Source: VXPQ01 sp965117025
GTDB lineage: Bacteria; Bacteroidota; Rhodothermia; Rhodothermales; VXPQ01
Length of the DNA: 64,000 nucleotides
Direction: 5' to 3'
Assembly (NCBI GenBank): GCA_965117025.1
Contig: OZ220746.1
Span: forward strand, 558,001 to 622,000
Shown piece by piece: positions 51,281-60,060 of this stretch. Positions within the stretch are counted from its first letter, which is position 1. Every line of letters begins with the position of its first letter. A model generated the notes under the pieces. The model saw nothing but the letters and a program-made list of their open reading frames with translations. It did no database searches and was not told where the DNA came from. Position numbers and translations under genes: made by a program.

Positions 51281-51486
51281 TAACGGCAGTAAATGGCTGT
51301 AGCGCCTGACCGGCTCCATGCAAGCATCCTGCACACATACCCGTCGTTTTGTTGCGTTCCCGTCGCGTCTGCGACGAGGATGCTTTCTTTTTGCGTGGAG
51401 AAGCGCTTCACCATAACTTCCGGCGGGGATTAACCCTGCCCAAATTGCCTGCACAGCGCTGATTCACTTGGGTCAGCGCTTTTTTT
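51281..51486 (+). ncRNA. Unassigned structured RNA / leader upstream of argG
   Basis: The predicted transcript from the promoter at 51246-51274 folds into several helices. CTCCATGC at 51314-51321 pairs with GCGTGGAG at 51393-51400. It stacks, after a seven-base U-rich bulge, on AAGCATCCT/AGGATGCTT (51322-51330/51377-51385), capped by CGTCGC/GCGACG. GGCGGGG/CCCTGCC (51422-51440) follows. The 5' segment AGCGCCTGACC (51301-51311) can pair with GGTCAGCGCT (51471-51480), which is also the 3' arm of a terminator. A 46-codon frame (51293-51433) overlaps it. It does not match a riboswitch class I know; it could be an attenuator, a riboswitch or an independent small RNA. Confidence 0.5.
51455..51486 (+). 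terminator. Intrinsic terminator in the argG leader
   Basis: AGCGCTGA (51455-51462) and TCAGCGCT (51473-51480) form a perfect eight-pair stem with a ten-base loop, followed at once by TTTTTT. It is 62 bases before the argG ATG, so it would stop leader transcription unless the stem is disrupted. Confidence 0.8.
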
Positions 51487-51548
51487 ATACCGCGCGGGCC
51501 CACCGTTGTCCAACCGCACAGTCTTTTATCTTTCCCTACACGATAACG

Positions 51549-52772
51549 ATGGCCATAGTACTTGCTTTTAGCGGCGGCCTCGATACGTCTTTTTGCGTGC
51601 CTTATCTCGCCGAAACCTTCGACGAACCGATATATACGGTTACGGTCAATACAGGGGGACTCTCGAAGAAAGAGGCACAAGGCGTCGAGGCGCGAGCCCG
51701 GGCGCTTGGCGCGGCCCGGCACATCCTCGTGGATGCACGGAAGGCTCTCTTTGACGATCACCTGAGTTACCTGATCAAGGGAAACGTCCTGCGCGGAGGC
51801 GTATACCCGTTGTGTGTCGGACCGGAACGGGTAACGCAGGCCCGCATGGTGGTCCATGCGGCGCAGGAAACCGGAGCACGGGCTATTGCCCACGGATCGA
51901 CCGGCGCCGGAAACGACCAGGTCCGCTTCGATGTCGCCGTGCGCCTGCTGGCGGACGATATGGACATTCTGACTCCGATCCGCTCACTGGGGCTGAGTCG
52001 TGAGCAAACCACAGCCTTTTTGCAGGAACGCGGCTTCGAGATACCCCGCAAAACCACGGTGTGGTCCATCAACCGGGGCCTCTGGGGCACCACGATCGGA
52101 GGAGGCGAAACACTCACCTCCGCCAACCCGCTCCCCGAAGAGGGATGGGTAGATACGGTAGCCCCCGCCAATGCGCCCGACGCAGGCCGGGAATGGGTGA
52201 TTGGCTTCGAGAAAGGTCTTCCCGTTTCCGTCAATGAATCGCTTCTCGATCCGGTGGAACTTATTGAAATGCTCAATACCGAGGGAGCTGCACACGGCGT
52301 TGGGAGAGGCATGCATGTGGGCGATACGATTCTTGGGGTCAAAGGACGTGTAGCCTTCGAGGCGCCGGCTCCGGCAATCCTGCTGCCTGCACACCGCGAA
52401 CTGGAAAAGATTGTGCTGACGAACCGGCAACGCTTCCAGAAGGATCATCTGGCAGACTACTATGGACAGATGCTGCACGAAGGGCAATATTTCGACCCGG
52501 TAATGCGGGATGTTGAAGCCCTCATCGATTCGTCGCAGACTGCCGTCACCGGCACGGTGCGAGTGAAAGCGCGTCAGGGATGTATCGAGGTGCTGGGTTG
52601 CGAAAGCCCTTATTCGATGTTCGACCCCCGCGTAGCTGTCTACGGAGAAACCAACGCATTGTGGGATGGACGGGACGCCGAAGGATTTACGCAGATTTAC
52701 GGCGTGCAGGCTCTATTGGCGCATAGAGCACGCCGCAATGTGGAAAACGCATCGAAAGAATCGCCCGCCTGA
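51549..52772 (+). CDS. argG: Argininosuccinate synthase
   Basis: ArgG condenses citrulline and aspartate with ATP to argininosuccinate. From the ATG at 51549 the protein is 407 residues. The P-loop-like motif of the N-type ATP pyrophosphatase is VLAFSGGLDTSFCVPYL. Further family blocks are AIAHGSTGAGNDQVRFDV, TTVWSINRGLWGTTIGGGE and GRGMHVGDTILGVKGRVAFEAP. It begins the run argG-argC-argD-argF'-argB-argE-argH. There is no clear ribosome-binding site. Expression should depend on the leader RNA and terminator immediately upstream. Confidence 0.96.
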   Translation: MAIVLAFSGGLDTSFCVPYLAETFDEPIYTVTVNTGGLSKKEAQGVEARARALGAARHILVDARKALFDDHLSYLIKGNVLRGGVYPLCVGPERVTQARMVVHAAQETGARAIAHGSTGAGNDQVRFDVAVRLLADDMDILTPIRSLGLSREQTTAFLQERGFEIPRKTTVWSINRGLWGTTIGGGETLTSANPLPEEGWVDTVAPANAPDAGREWVIGFEKGLPVSVNESLLDPVELIEMLNTEGAAHGVGRGMHVGDTILGVKGRVAFEAPAPAILLPAHRELEKIVLTNRQRFQKDHLADYYGQMLHEGQYFDPVMRDVEALIDSSQTAVTGTVRVKARQGCIEVLGCESPYSMFDPRVAVYGETNALWDGRDAEGFTQIYGVQALLAHRARRNVENASKESPA

Positions 52773-52797
52773 ACATCCGCACTCTTTGCACGCCGCC

Positions 52798-53820
52798 ATG
52801 AATAACCGGATAGCTCTGCTTCACGGAGCAGGATACACGGGAGGCGAATTGATCCGTCTCCTTCTTACCCACCCGGAGACTCGACTCAACGCTGTTACCA
52901 GTCGGGCATACACCGGCAAACCGGTATGGTGCGCCCACCCGCACCTGCGCGGACAACTGGACCTGGTTTTCAGCGATCCGGACGAGTTCGACCCGGCTGA
53001 GACAGACATTATCTTCATAGCTGCCGAGCACGGCAAAAGCGCCGACCTCGCAGCGAAGTTATTCGAGGATGGATTCGATGGGTTACTTATTGACCTGAGT
53101 GCAGATTTTCGGCTCGGGAGCGCCTCCCTGTACAAACAATGGTTTGATTTCGCCCATCCGGCGCCCCACCTGCTCGCGTCATTTGTATATGGCCTGCCGG
53201 AAATTTGCGCACCGTACCCCACGGGAACAAAGCGTATTGCGAATCCGGGTTGCTTTGCAACGGGCATCAGCCTGGCTCTGTGGCCGGTTACGCAGCATAT
53301 GGAAGCCGTAGATGCCTTTGTGACAGCCTGGACAGGCGCTTCGGGCTCGGGAGCACGCCCCAAAACGACCACACACTTCCCGACCCGGGACGGAAATGTG
53401 CGGGCTTACAAGGTGCTGAGCCACCAGCACCTCCCCGAAATAAAGCAGGTACTGAAGCCGGATACAGAGATCCGTTTCGTGCCCGTTTCTGGTCCCTGGA
53501 CACGCGGCATCTGGGGCGTAGCAGATATTGCACTTCCTGCAGGCGCTGCGGCGTCCGATGTGGAGCAATGGTATACGGAAGCCTACGCGGAGTGCCCGTT
53601 TGTCCGGCTCTATGCGGATGGGCTCCCGGAACTCCGGTTTGCGGTGCATTCACCTTTCTGCGACATCGGATGGATTGTCCGGGACGGCCACCTGTTGGTC
53701 GGTTTTGCGGAAGACAACCTGATCAAGGGAGCTGCCGGGCAAGCCATCCAGAATCTCAATCTTCTTCTTGGCCTGCCCGAAACGACAGGTCTTCTTCCCG
53801 CCTCAAAGGCGCAATTGTGA
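52798..53820 (+). CDS. argC: N-acetyl-gamma-glutamyl-phosphate reductase
   Basis: ArgC reduces the acylated glutamyl phosphate to the semialdehyde with NADPH. From the ATG at 52798 it is 340 residues. It has the nucleotide-binding start IALLHGAGYTGGELIRLLL and the catalytic Cys in RIANPGCFATGISLAL. The segment VTAWTGASGSGARPKTTTHFPTRDGNVRAYKV is characteristic. A longer frame begins inside argG at 52666 but is not needed. The gap to argG is 25 bases. The substrate may be acetyl- or succinyl-glutamyl phosphate depending on the acyl group used by the cluster. Confidence 0.95.
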   Translation: MNNRIALLHGAGYTGGELIRLLLTHPETRLNAVTSRAYTGKPVWCAHPHLRGQLDLVFSDPDEFDPAETDIIFIAAEHGKSADLAAKLFEDGFDGLLIDLSADFRLGSASLYKQWFDFAHPAPHLLASFVYGLPEICAPYPTGTKRIANPGCFATGISLALWPVTQHMEAVDAFVTAWTGASGSGARPKTTTHFPTRDGNVRAYKVLSHQHLPEIKQVLKPDTEIRFVPVSGPWTRGIWGVADIALPAGAAASDVEQWYTEAYAECPFVRLYADGLPELRFAVHSPFCDIGWIVRDGHLLVGFAEDNLIKGAAGQAIQNLNLLLGLPETTGLLPASKAQL

Positions 53821-53836
53821 ACGCGCGCTATATACC

Positions 53837-55027
53837 ATGACTACGCAGGAAGCCATCGCACTCGAAAACCTCTACCAGATCCCCACGTACGCCCGCATGC
53901 CCATTGTGCTCACCCGGGGTGAAGGCAGCTACGTGTGGGATACCGACGGGCGAAAATATCTGGATCTTTACGGGGGGCACTGTGTGGCGCTCCTGGGGCA
54001 TAGTCCCACCCGGGTCGTGAAAGCGATTCGGGAGCAGGCTGGACAACTTCTGTTTTATTCCAACACCGTCTATAACGATACGCGAGCCCGTGCGCTTGAA
54101 CGCCTCGGGACACTCGCCCCGGAAGGACTCCAGCACGTGTTCTTTTGCAATTCGGGCGCCGAGGCAAACGAAACGGCGCTCAAACTGGCGCGCAAGCACA
54201 CCGGACGGCCGCGTATCCTGGCTATGGAGGGTGGGTTTCATGGCCGCACTCTCGGCTGCCTCGCCACTACATGGAAAGATGCATACCGGGCGCCATACCG
54301 GAATGTACTTGCGGAAACCACGTTCATGCCTTTCGGGGATGCCGCCGCCGTCGAGAAGGCTTTTGAAACGCATGACGATATTGCGGCTGTGCTCCTCGAG
54401 CCTATCCAGAGCATGGCGGGTATGGTCGAAGCGACGGCGACATACTACCGTACGTTGCGGGAGTTATGCGACCGGCATGGGGCCCTGCTGCTCTTTGACG
54501 AAGTACAGACAGGAGTAGGCCGCACAGGTACTTTTTCCATCAGTACGCAGTACGGAGTCCGCCCGGATAGCATTTCGCTGGCGAAAAGCCTTGGGGCAGG
54601 TGTGCCGGTGGGCGCCGTGCTTCTTTCCGATGAGATTGCATCGACCGTGAAGTCAGGGGATCAGGGAACAACCTTCGGAGGCGGGATGATAGCCATGGCC
54701 GCTGTAGAGGCTACGCTCAGAACGCTGGTTGAAGAAAATCTCATGCCACGAGCATCCAAACTGTTCGAACACATACGCAGCAGACTGGAACCGCTCAACT
54801 GCAGCGTACGCGGACGAGGCGGGCTCATCGGCATCGTACTGGATCGCCCCGCTTCGCCGGTTCGGGCGGCGTTGTTTGAACAAGGCATTCTTGCAGGCGG
54901 AGCAGACGATCCGAACGTGATCCGGCTCATGCCTCCGATTAACACCCCCTTCGAAGCACTGGATGTGTTCTGTGCGGCGCTTTCATCCGCACTGAACATC
55001 CGCCAAACCGTGGATATCGATACATGA
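53837..55027 (+). CDS. argD: Acetylornithine (or succinylornithine) aminotransferase
   Basis: ArgD is a class III PLP aminotransferase that converts the acylated glutamate semialdehyde to acylornithine. The protein is 396 residues from the ATG at 53837. Landmarks are YLDLYGGHCVALLGHSPTRVV, FFCNSGAEANETALKLARKHTGR, LLFDEVQTGVGRTGTF and the Schiff-base lysine in ISLAKSLGAGVPVGAVL. DQGTTFGGGMIAMAA follows. Its last codons overlap the argF' start by four bases (ATGA), so the two are translationally coupled. The gap to argC is 16 bases. Confidence 0.95.
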   Translation: MTTQEAIALENLYQIPTYARMPIVLTRGEGSYVWDTDGRKYLDLYGGHCVALLGHSPTRVVKAIREQAGQLLFYSNTVYNDTRARALERLGTLAPEGLQHVFFCNSGAEANETALKLARKHTGRPRILAMEGGFHGRTLGCLATTWKDAYRAPYRNVLAETTFMPFGDAAAVEKAFETHDDIAAVLLEPIQSMAGMVEATATYYRTLRELCDRHGALLLFDEVQTGVGRTGTFSISTQYGVRPDSISLAKSLGAGVPVGAVLLSDEIASTVKSGDQGTTFGGGMIAMAAVEATLRTLVEENLMPRASKLFEHIRSRLEPLNCSVRGRGGLIGIVLDRPASPVRAALFEQGILAGGADDPNVIRLMPPINTPFEALDVFCAALSSALNIRQTVDIDT

Positions 55028-56016
55028 GACACCTGATTGACTGGCAATCGCTCAACCGCGTGATATGGAATGCGGCCGTGGAGCGGGCCTTGCATTATTA
55101 CGAAAACAGCGGAGACTGGACGGATGCCGCCCGTGGGCGTAGCATTGCGCTCATGTTTTTCAATCCTTCGCTGCGCACCAGGACATCCATGGAACTGGCG
55201 GCAGCACAACTTGGAGCCTACTCCACCGTACTCACCCCCGGCCAGGAAACATGGCGCTTCGCTTTCGAGCAGGGCGCGGTCATGGATGGACAGGAGGCAG
55301 AACATATCCGGGAAGCCGTCGGAGTGCTGTCGAGGTACTACGACGCGCTCGGCGTACGGGTTTTTGCTTCTCTCAAGAGTTTCAACAAGGATCGGGAAGA
55401 AAGGCTCATCCGCACCATCGCCTCGGCTTCGTCCGTACCGGTAATCAATCTCGAATCCGCCTTTTATCATCCATGTCAGGCGCTGGCCGATGCGGCGGTC
55501 ATCCGCCGGCAACTGGGCGATCCGCGCGGCAAGAAGTTTGTGCTGGCATGGACGTATCATCCCAGAGCGCTCCCCATGGCTGTGCCCAATTCCGCCATAC
55601 TGATGGCTGCCCGGTCGGGTATGAACGTGACCGTGGTGCGACCCGACGAGTATGCACTCGATTACGGGATCATGGAAATGGCCCGGTCCTACGGTGCACA
55701 AGTTGAAGAAACGGATAACCGCGAACAGGCTTTCGACGGAGCGGATATCGTGTACGCCAAGGCATGGAGCGGACCGCTCGTCTATTCCGACCCGGAGCAT
55801 GAAGCGGCGCGGCGGGAAAGCTTGCGGGATTGGTGTATTACCACGGAATGGATGCAGAGAACGCGAGAGGCGCGCTTCATGCATTGCCTGCCCGTACGCC
55901 GCAATGTGGTCGTCGAAGACGATGTCCTCGATGGACCAGGCGCCATTCACCTGGAACAGGCCGAATTCCGGTTGCATGCGCAGAAAGCGATTCTCGAGCA
56001 TGTCTGGGGACTCTGA
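55024..56016 (+). CDS. argF': N-acyl-ornithine carbamoyltransferase (acetyl- or succinyl-)
   Basis: The enzyme transfers carbamoyl phosphate to an N-acylated ornithine, which defines the acylated-citrulline route. The 330-residue protein has the carbamoyl-phosphate site FFNPSLRTRTSMELAAAQLGA, FYHPCQALADA and HCLPVRRNVVVEDDV. WTYHPRALPMAVPNSAIL marks the AOTCase/SOTCase branch, not classical ornithine transcarbamylase. Around the residue that distinguishes acetyl- from succinyl-specific enzymes the sequence reads MDGQEAEHIREAV, which I cannot assign with certainty to either type. It overlaps argD by four bases and the argB ATG by one base. Confidence 0.9.
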   Translation: MRHLIDWQSLNRVIWNAAVERALHYYENSGDWTDAARGRSIALMFFNPSLRTRTSMELAAAQLGAYSTVLTPGQETWRFAFEQGAVMDGQEAEHIREAVGVLSRYYDALGVRVFASLKSFNKDREERLIRTIASASSVPVINLESAFYHPCQALADAAVIRRQLGDPRGKKFVLAWTYHPRALPMAVPNSAILMAARSGMNVTVVRPDEYALDYGIMEMARSYGAQVEETDNREQAFDGADIVYAKAWSGPLVYSDPEHEAARRESLRDWCITTEWMQRTREARFMHCLPVRRNVVVEDDVLDGPGAIHLEQAEFRLHAQKAILEHVWGL

Positions 56017-56798
56017 TGAAAACGACCGTCATCAAGATGGGAGGCGCATCCGTCCTGCGCGACGAGCTCCTTGATACGCTTTGGGCCTCCGTAGCCCGGT
56101 TGACGGAAACCGGACGGGTCGTCGTCGTACACGGCGGAGGAGTCCGGGCTACCGAAATCGCCGGTCTGGTCGGCCATACTCCGCGCATGGTGCATGGTCG
56201 TCGTATCACCAGCGATACCGATCTGAAAATCGTGCAATGGACCCTGCGCGGCGAACTGAATGGACGACTTGTGGCCAGTGCAGTCAGGCATGGTGTCAAG
56301 GCTGTGGGGTTGTCCGGCGCCGACGGTCCATTCGTGCATGTTACCAAACGGCCTCCCTGGAATGTTGATGGAGAAACGATTGACTTCGGATGGGTCGGAG
56401 ATATTGCGTCCGTTGATGCGGAACTCCTCGATATCCTGCTTGATCCGGGGTATGTCCCGGTAATCGCCCCGCTTGGCATTGACCATACAGGGCAGTTGTA
56501 CAACGTGAACGCCGATACGGTCTCCTGCGCCGTTGCGGAGGCCTTGCAGGCCGACGAATATCTGCTCGTCACGGAAATCGGCGGCATTCGCAGAAATGCT
56601 GCCGATCCCGGTTCACATATATCCTCCTTCCGTGCTGAACTATGCTCCCAGGGTATACAGGAAGGGTGGATCACCGACGGAATGCGCGTAAAGATCGATG
56701 TGGCCTTCGCCGCGCTCAACGCCGGTATTCCGAACGTATTCATCGTGTCCCCGGAAGGCATTCGGGCCCCCTCGACGGGCACTCGCATTATGCATTGA
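56016..56798 (+). CDS. argB: N-acetylglutamate kinase
   Basis: ArgB phosphorylates N-acylglutamate, the committed step. The 260-residue amino-acid-kinase protein starts TTVIKMGGASVLRDELLDTL and has VVVVHGGGVRATEIAGLVG. The allosteric/substrate region GRRITSDTDLKIVQWTLRGELN follows, then VNADTVSCAVAEALQADEYLLVTE. It is shorter than many ArgB proteins, without the N-terminal helix associated with arginine-inhibited hexamers. The ATG at 56016 overlaps the argF' stop (TGATG). Confidence 0.93.
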   Translation: MKTTVIKMGGASVLRDELLDTLWASVARLTETGRVVVVHGGGVRATEIAGLVGHTPRMVHGRRITSDTDLKIVQWTLRGELNGRLVASAVRHGVKAVGLSGADGPFVHVTKRPPWNVDGETIDFGWVGDIASVDAELLDILLDPGYVPVIAPLGIDHTGQLYNVNADTVSCAVAEALQADEYLLVTEIGGIRRNAADPGSHISSFRAELCSQGIQEGWITDGMRVKIDVAFAALNAGIPNVFIVSPEGIRAPSTGTRIMH

Positions 56799-56825
56799 TG
56801 CCTGAATTTCCATACATCTTATTGC

Positions 56826-57890
56826 ATGCCTCATAAAGATGTCATAGCGCTTTTGAAGGAACTCGTGCGCATTCCTTCCCTCAGCGGCGAAGAAAAAAAC
56901 GCCGCCGGATTTATGGAGAAGTATGTCGCACAACACGGGATCGAAACAGGCCGCATCGACGATAACGTGTTCTTCGGATTCGGAGAAGGCGATGATGTAT
57001 TGTTACTGAACACCCACCTTGACACGGTACCTCCGTCGGAGCACCATCCGCACGGCGCATTTGACGCGATCGAATCCAGGGGCTGCTTGTACGGGCGAGG
57101 CAGCGTGGATGCGAAAGCGTCTGTCGCCGCCATGACTACTGCGTTCCTTTCCCTGATTGCCGATGGCTTCCGGCCTTCCGGACAAATCATCGTGGCGCTG
57201 ACCGCCTGCGAAGAAACGGGCGGAGACTATAACGGACTACAGACCCTGCGCCCGCATCTGCCGGATTTGACGGCAGCGCTCGTAGGCGAACCCACCAACC
57301 TCGTTCCGTGCATCGCTCAAAAGGGCCTGCTGGTGCTGCGTGTGGAAGCGCAAGGCAAAACAGCCCATGCCGCCCGGGCGCATCTCGGGCAAAACGCCAT
57401 AGCAGCCGCTGCGAAAGACATTGAGCGCGCCATAGTGCTTGACTTCGAGCGGGAGGATATTTTTCTGGGATACCCTACGGTTACCGTAACCACTATAACG
57501 GGAGGTTCGGCTCGCAACGTGGTGCCGGACCGGTGTACGTTCACGCTCGACATCCGGTCGACGCCGGCCTATACCCACAAGGAGTTGATCGATATCGTGC
57601 AGGAGGCGCTCGAATCGGAGGTGCATGTGCATAGCGAGCGGATCGTGCCCGTCGCTACGGATGCAAGCGAAAGGATCGTCCGGGCGTGTCTGCGGGCGAT
57701 CCCCGATATCGAACCCATCGGATCTCCCACGGCGTCAGACTGGATTTTTCTGGCTGACGTCCCTGCGGTAAAAATCGGTCCGGGATCGAGTCAATTGTCC
57801 CACACCCCGGAAGAACATATCCCGGTCGCCGAAGTGCAGCGCGCTGTGGAGGTCTATCGTTCCGTCATTGAAGCTTACTTCGAGCCATGA
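56826..57890 (+). CDS. argE: M20-family N-acetylornithine (acylcitrulline) deacylase
   Basis: This zinc peptidase family member removes the acyl group from the acylated intermediate; in acylated-citrulline pathways it acts on acylcitrulline. The 354-residue protein has LLLNTHLDTVPPSE with the first zinc His, GRGSVDAKASVAAM with the bridging Asp, and VALTACEETGGDYNG with the catalytic Glu. GEPTNLVPCIAQKGLLVLRVEAQGKTAHAARAHLG and the final GPGSSQLSHTPEEHIPVAEV complete the M20 signature. The gap to argB is 27 bases; it overlaps the argH start by four bases (ATGA). Confidence 0.92.
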   Translation: MPHKDVIALLKELVRIPSLSGEEKNAAGFMEKYVAQHGIETGRIDDNVFFGFGEGDDVLLLNTHLDTVPPSEHHPHGAFDAIESRGCLYGRGSVDAKASVAAMTTAFLSLIADGFRPSGQIIVALTACEETGGDYNGLQTLRPHLPDLTAALVGEPTNLVPCIAQKGLLVLRVEAQGKTAHAARAHLGQNAIAAAAKDIERAIVLDFEREDIFLGYPTVTVTTITGGSARNVVPDRCTFTLDIRSTPAYTHKELIDIVQEALESEVHVHSERIVPVATDASERIVRACLRAIPDIEPIGSPTASDWIFLADVPAVKIGPGSSQLSHTPEEHIPVAEVQRAVEVYRSVIEAYFEP

Positions 57891-59212
57891 TACACCCATC
57901 GTCCTCCCCACTCTGGAAAAAATCGGACGCAGACACAACCCTCGAAGACCAGGTGATGCAATTCACCGTTGGAGAGGACTACCGGTGGGATACGCTCCTG
58001 CTGCCGTACGATATACAGGCAACCCGCGCCCATGCCTGGGGCCTGGCGGAGATCGGGATCCTGACACAATCAGAATTCAATGCGGTCATCGAAGCACTGG
58101 ATGCGCTGGCGGAACAGGAACGCTCCGTCCGCCCCGCAGACGAAGATTCCCACACCGTGATCGAAAACTGCCTGACGGAAGTGCTCGGCGAGATCGGCAG
58201 GAAAATCCACACGGGGCGCTCCCGAAACGATCAGGTGCTCGCCGCGCTGCGATTGTATCTCCGAGACGCCTTGTCGGAAATAATGGGGCAAACCGCAGAC
58301 ATGGTCCGCATCCTGTGTCAGTGGGGTAAAGAGAGAGACGACTGGCTTATACCCGGCTATACGCACATGCAGCGCGCCATGCCTGCAACGGTAGGTTTAT
58401 GGGCAATGGGCTTTGCTGAACTGCTTACAGTCGATATCGAACGATTGCAGGAAACAGCGAAGCGCATCAACGTATCCCCCCTCGGGTCAGCGGCGGGATA
58501 CGGGGTGCCTGTCCTGGCGCTTCCCCGCAAGAAGATTGCCCGTCAACTCGGCTTCGACGAAGTCCAGGAACATGTGACTGCCGTACAGTTATCGCGCGGA
58601 AAACTGGAACTGGATGTGGTTCACGCGCTCGCACAAATCGCGGCGACATGCAATCGCCTTGCCGCAGACATCGTGCTGTATCACACAGCCGAGTTCGGTT
58701 TTTTGAAGCCGGCCGATACCTACAGCACAGGAAGTTCCATCATGCCTCAGAAACGGAATCCGGACGTACCCGAACTTGTGCGGGCATCGTACCACCGGAT
58801 TCTTGCCGAAATGCAGTTGTTGGCTTCCCTCCCGGCAAACCTGCCGTCAGGCTACCACCGAGACCTGCAACTCACCAAGGAAGCGGTCCTGCGCGCCGTA
58901 CACACGGCTTCGAACGTAACGGGGGCAATGGCCGTGGTCCTCCGGGATATGCGCTTCGACAGGACACGCCTTGACAAGGCTATATCTCCCGATTTGTTCG
59001 CCACTGCCCGTGCCGTCGGCATGGTGCAAGAGGGAACACCGTTTCGGGAAGCCTATCGCCGGACCGCTGGCGACCTGGGCGCTATCCGGAAACCCCCGGC
59101 GCAGGAAGTACTGGAAGCGTATCGCGTAGATGGGTATCCCGGGCAGTGCCGGCCCGATATCGTTATAGAACGACTGAACCGGATCAACCCCGAATCGGAC
59201 AAAGCGGAATAA
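57887..59212 (+). CDS. argH: Argininosuccinate lyase
   Basis: ArgH splits argininosuccinate into arginine and fumarate, the final step. The 441-residue protein belongs to the fumarase/aspartase superfamily. Signatures are EDSHTVIENCLTEVLGEIGRKIHTGRSRNDQVLAALRLYL, YTHMQRAMPATVGLWA and the catalytic-loop SSIMPQKRNPDVPELVRA. Its ATG overlaps the argE stop. It closes the cluster; surE is read in the opposite direction from the other side with a 12-base gap. No acetylglutamate synthase gene (argA or argJ) is in the window. Confidence 0.96.
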   Translation: MIHPSSSPLWKKSDADTTLEDQVMQFTVGEDYRWDTLLLPYDIQATRAHAWGLAEIGILTQSEFNAVIEALDALAEQERSVRPADEDSHTVIENCLTEVLGEIGRKIHTGRSRNDQVLAALRLYLRDALSEIMGQTADMVRILCQWGKERDDWLIPGYTHMQRAMPATVGLWAMGFAELLTVDIERLQETAKRINVSPLGSAAGYGVPVLALPRKKIARQLGFDEVQEHVTAVQLSRGKLELDVVHALAQIAATCNRLAADIVLYHTAEFGFLKPADTYSTGSSIMPQKRNPDVPELVRASYHRILAEMQLLASLPANLPSGYHRDLQLTKEAVLRAVHTASNVTGAMAVVLRDMRFDRTRLDKAISPDLFATARAVGMVQEGTPFREAYRRTAGDLGAIRKPPAQEVLEAYRVDGYPGQCRPDIVIERLNRINPESDKAE

Positions 59213-59223
59213 ACACGGCATCG

Positions 59224-60018
59224 CTACCGGTTCCAATTCCACTCCGATAAGGGCGCAAGGAAATCGTGCGCCGTGAGATCGTAGTGCATAGGCGTCACGG
59301 AAACATGTCCGCTCTGAACCGCAGCGATATCCGTGTTTTGCCCTTCGTCAAGGTGGACAAAGGTGCCTGTCATCCAGTAGTACGGCCGATTGTTTGGATC
59401 GATGCGCTGATCGAACGATTCCTGCCAGCGGGAATGCGCCTGGCGTGTAACCAGCATACCCTTGATGGACGATAGCGGAAGGGGCGGAATATTCACGTTC
59501 AGCAGAATGCCCGGCGGCAACCCCTGCTCCAGCACTTTCTCCGCCACCGTGAAAGCGATCTCCTGCGACGCCTCGTAGTCGTGGGCATCCCAGTCGCAAA
59601 GAGATACGGCCACCGCGTCGACACCCAGGATAGCGGCTTCCGTCGCCGCACTGACGGTGCCCGAATAGATCACGTTAAGCGCCGTATTCGCCCCCCGGTT
59701 GATACCGCTGACGACCAGGTCCGGCTCACGAGGCAGCAACTCCCTGATTGCCAGCTTTACGCAATCGGCCGGAGTACCCTGAACACCGTAGATACGTATT
59801 GCCCCGCCCATGTTTGCGTCTACGGCAAAAGCACGCACGGGATCGCGCAGTGTGATCGCATGCCCGACGGCGCTTTGTTCCAGAAGAGGAGCCACCACAT
59901 ACACATCCCCCAGCCTGACCATGGCCTCCGCAAGCGCTGCGATGCCCGGAGCGTTCACGCCATCATCGTTACTGACAAGAATAAGCGGTCGGGCTCCATG
60001 ATTCGAATCCATGTGCAT
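59224..60018 (-). CDS. surE: 5'/3'-nucleotidase SurE
   Basis: SurE hydrolyses nucleoside monophosphates and is linked to stationary-phase survival. The 264-residue protein has the metal-binding N-terminus ILVSNDDGVNAPGIAALAEAM. The signature VVAPLLEQSAVGHAITL follows, then GTPADCVKLAIREL, and VVSGINRGANTALNVIYSGTVSAATEAAILG with further metal and phosphate ligands. The length is within the family range. It lies upstream of argH in convergent orientation and downstream of panB on the same strand with a 42-base gap. Confidence 0.95.
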   Translation of the reverse strand: MHMDSNHGARPLILVSNDDGVNAPGIAALAEAMVRLGDVYVVAPLLEQSAVGHAITLRDPVRAFAVDANMGGAIRIYGVQGTPADCVKLAIRELLPREPDLVVSGINRGANTALNVIYSGTVSAATEAAILGVDAVAVSLCDWDAHDYEASQEIAFTVAEKVLEQGLPPGILLNVNIPPLPLSSIKGMLVTRQAHSRWQESFDQRIDPNNRPYYWMTGTFVHLDEGQNTDIAAVQSGHVSVTPMHYDLTAHDFLAPLSEWNWNR

Positions 60019-60060
60019 GCCTTCTCACATTTTGCGCGTACACAGCAGGCTGCCACGCCG

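Noticed and set aside
51361..51392. Independent terminator at CGTCGC/GCGACG followed by a T-rich run
   Set aside because: The T-rich run is an internal bulge of a longer helix (51314-51330 with 51377-51400) and is interrupted by C, so it is better read as part of the leader structure.
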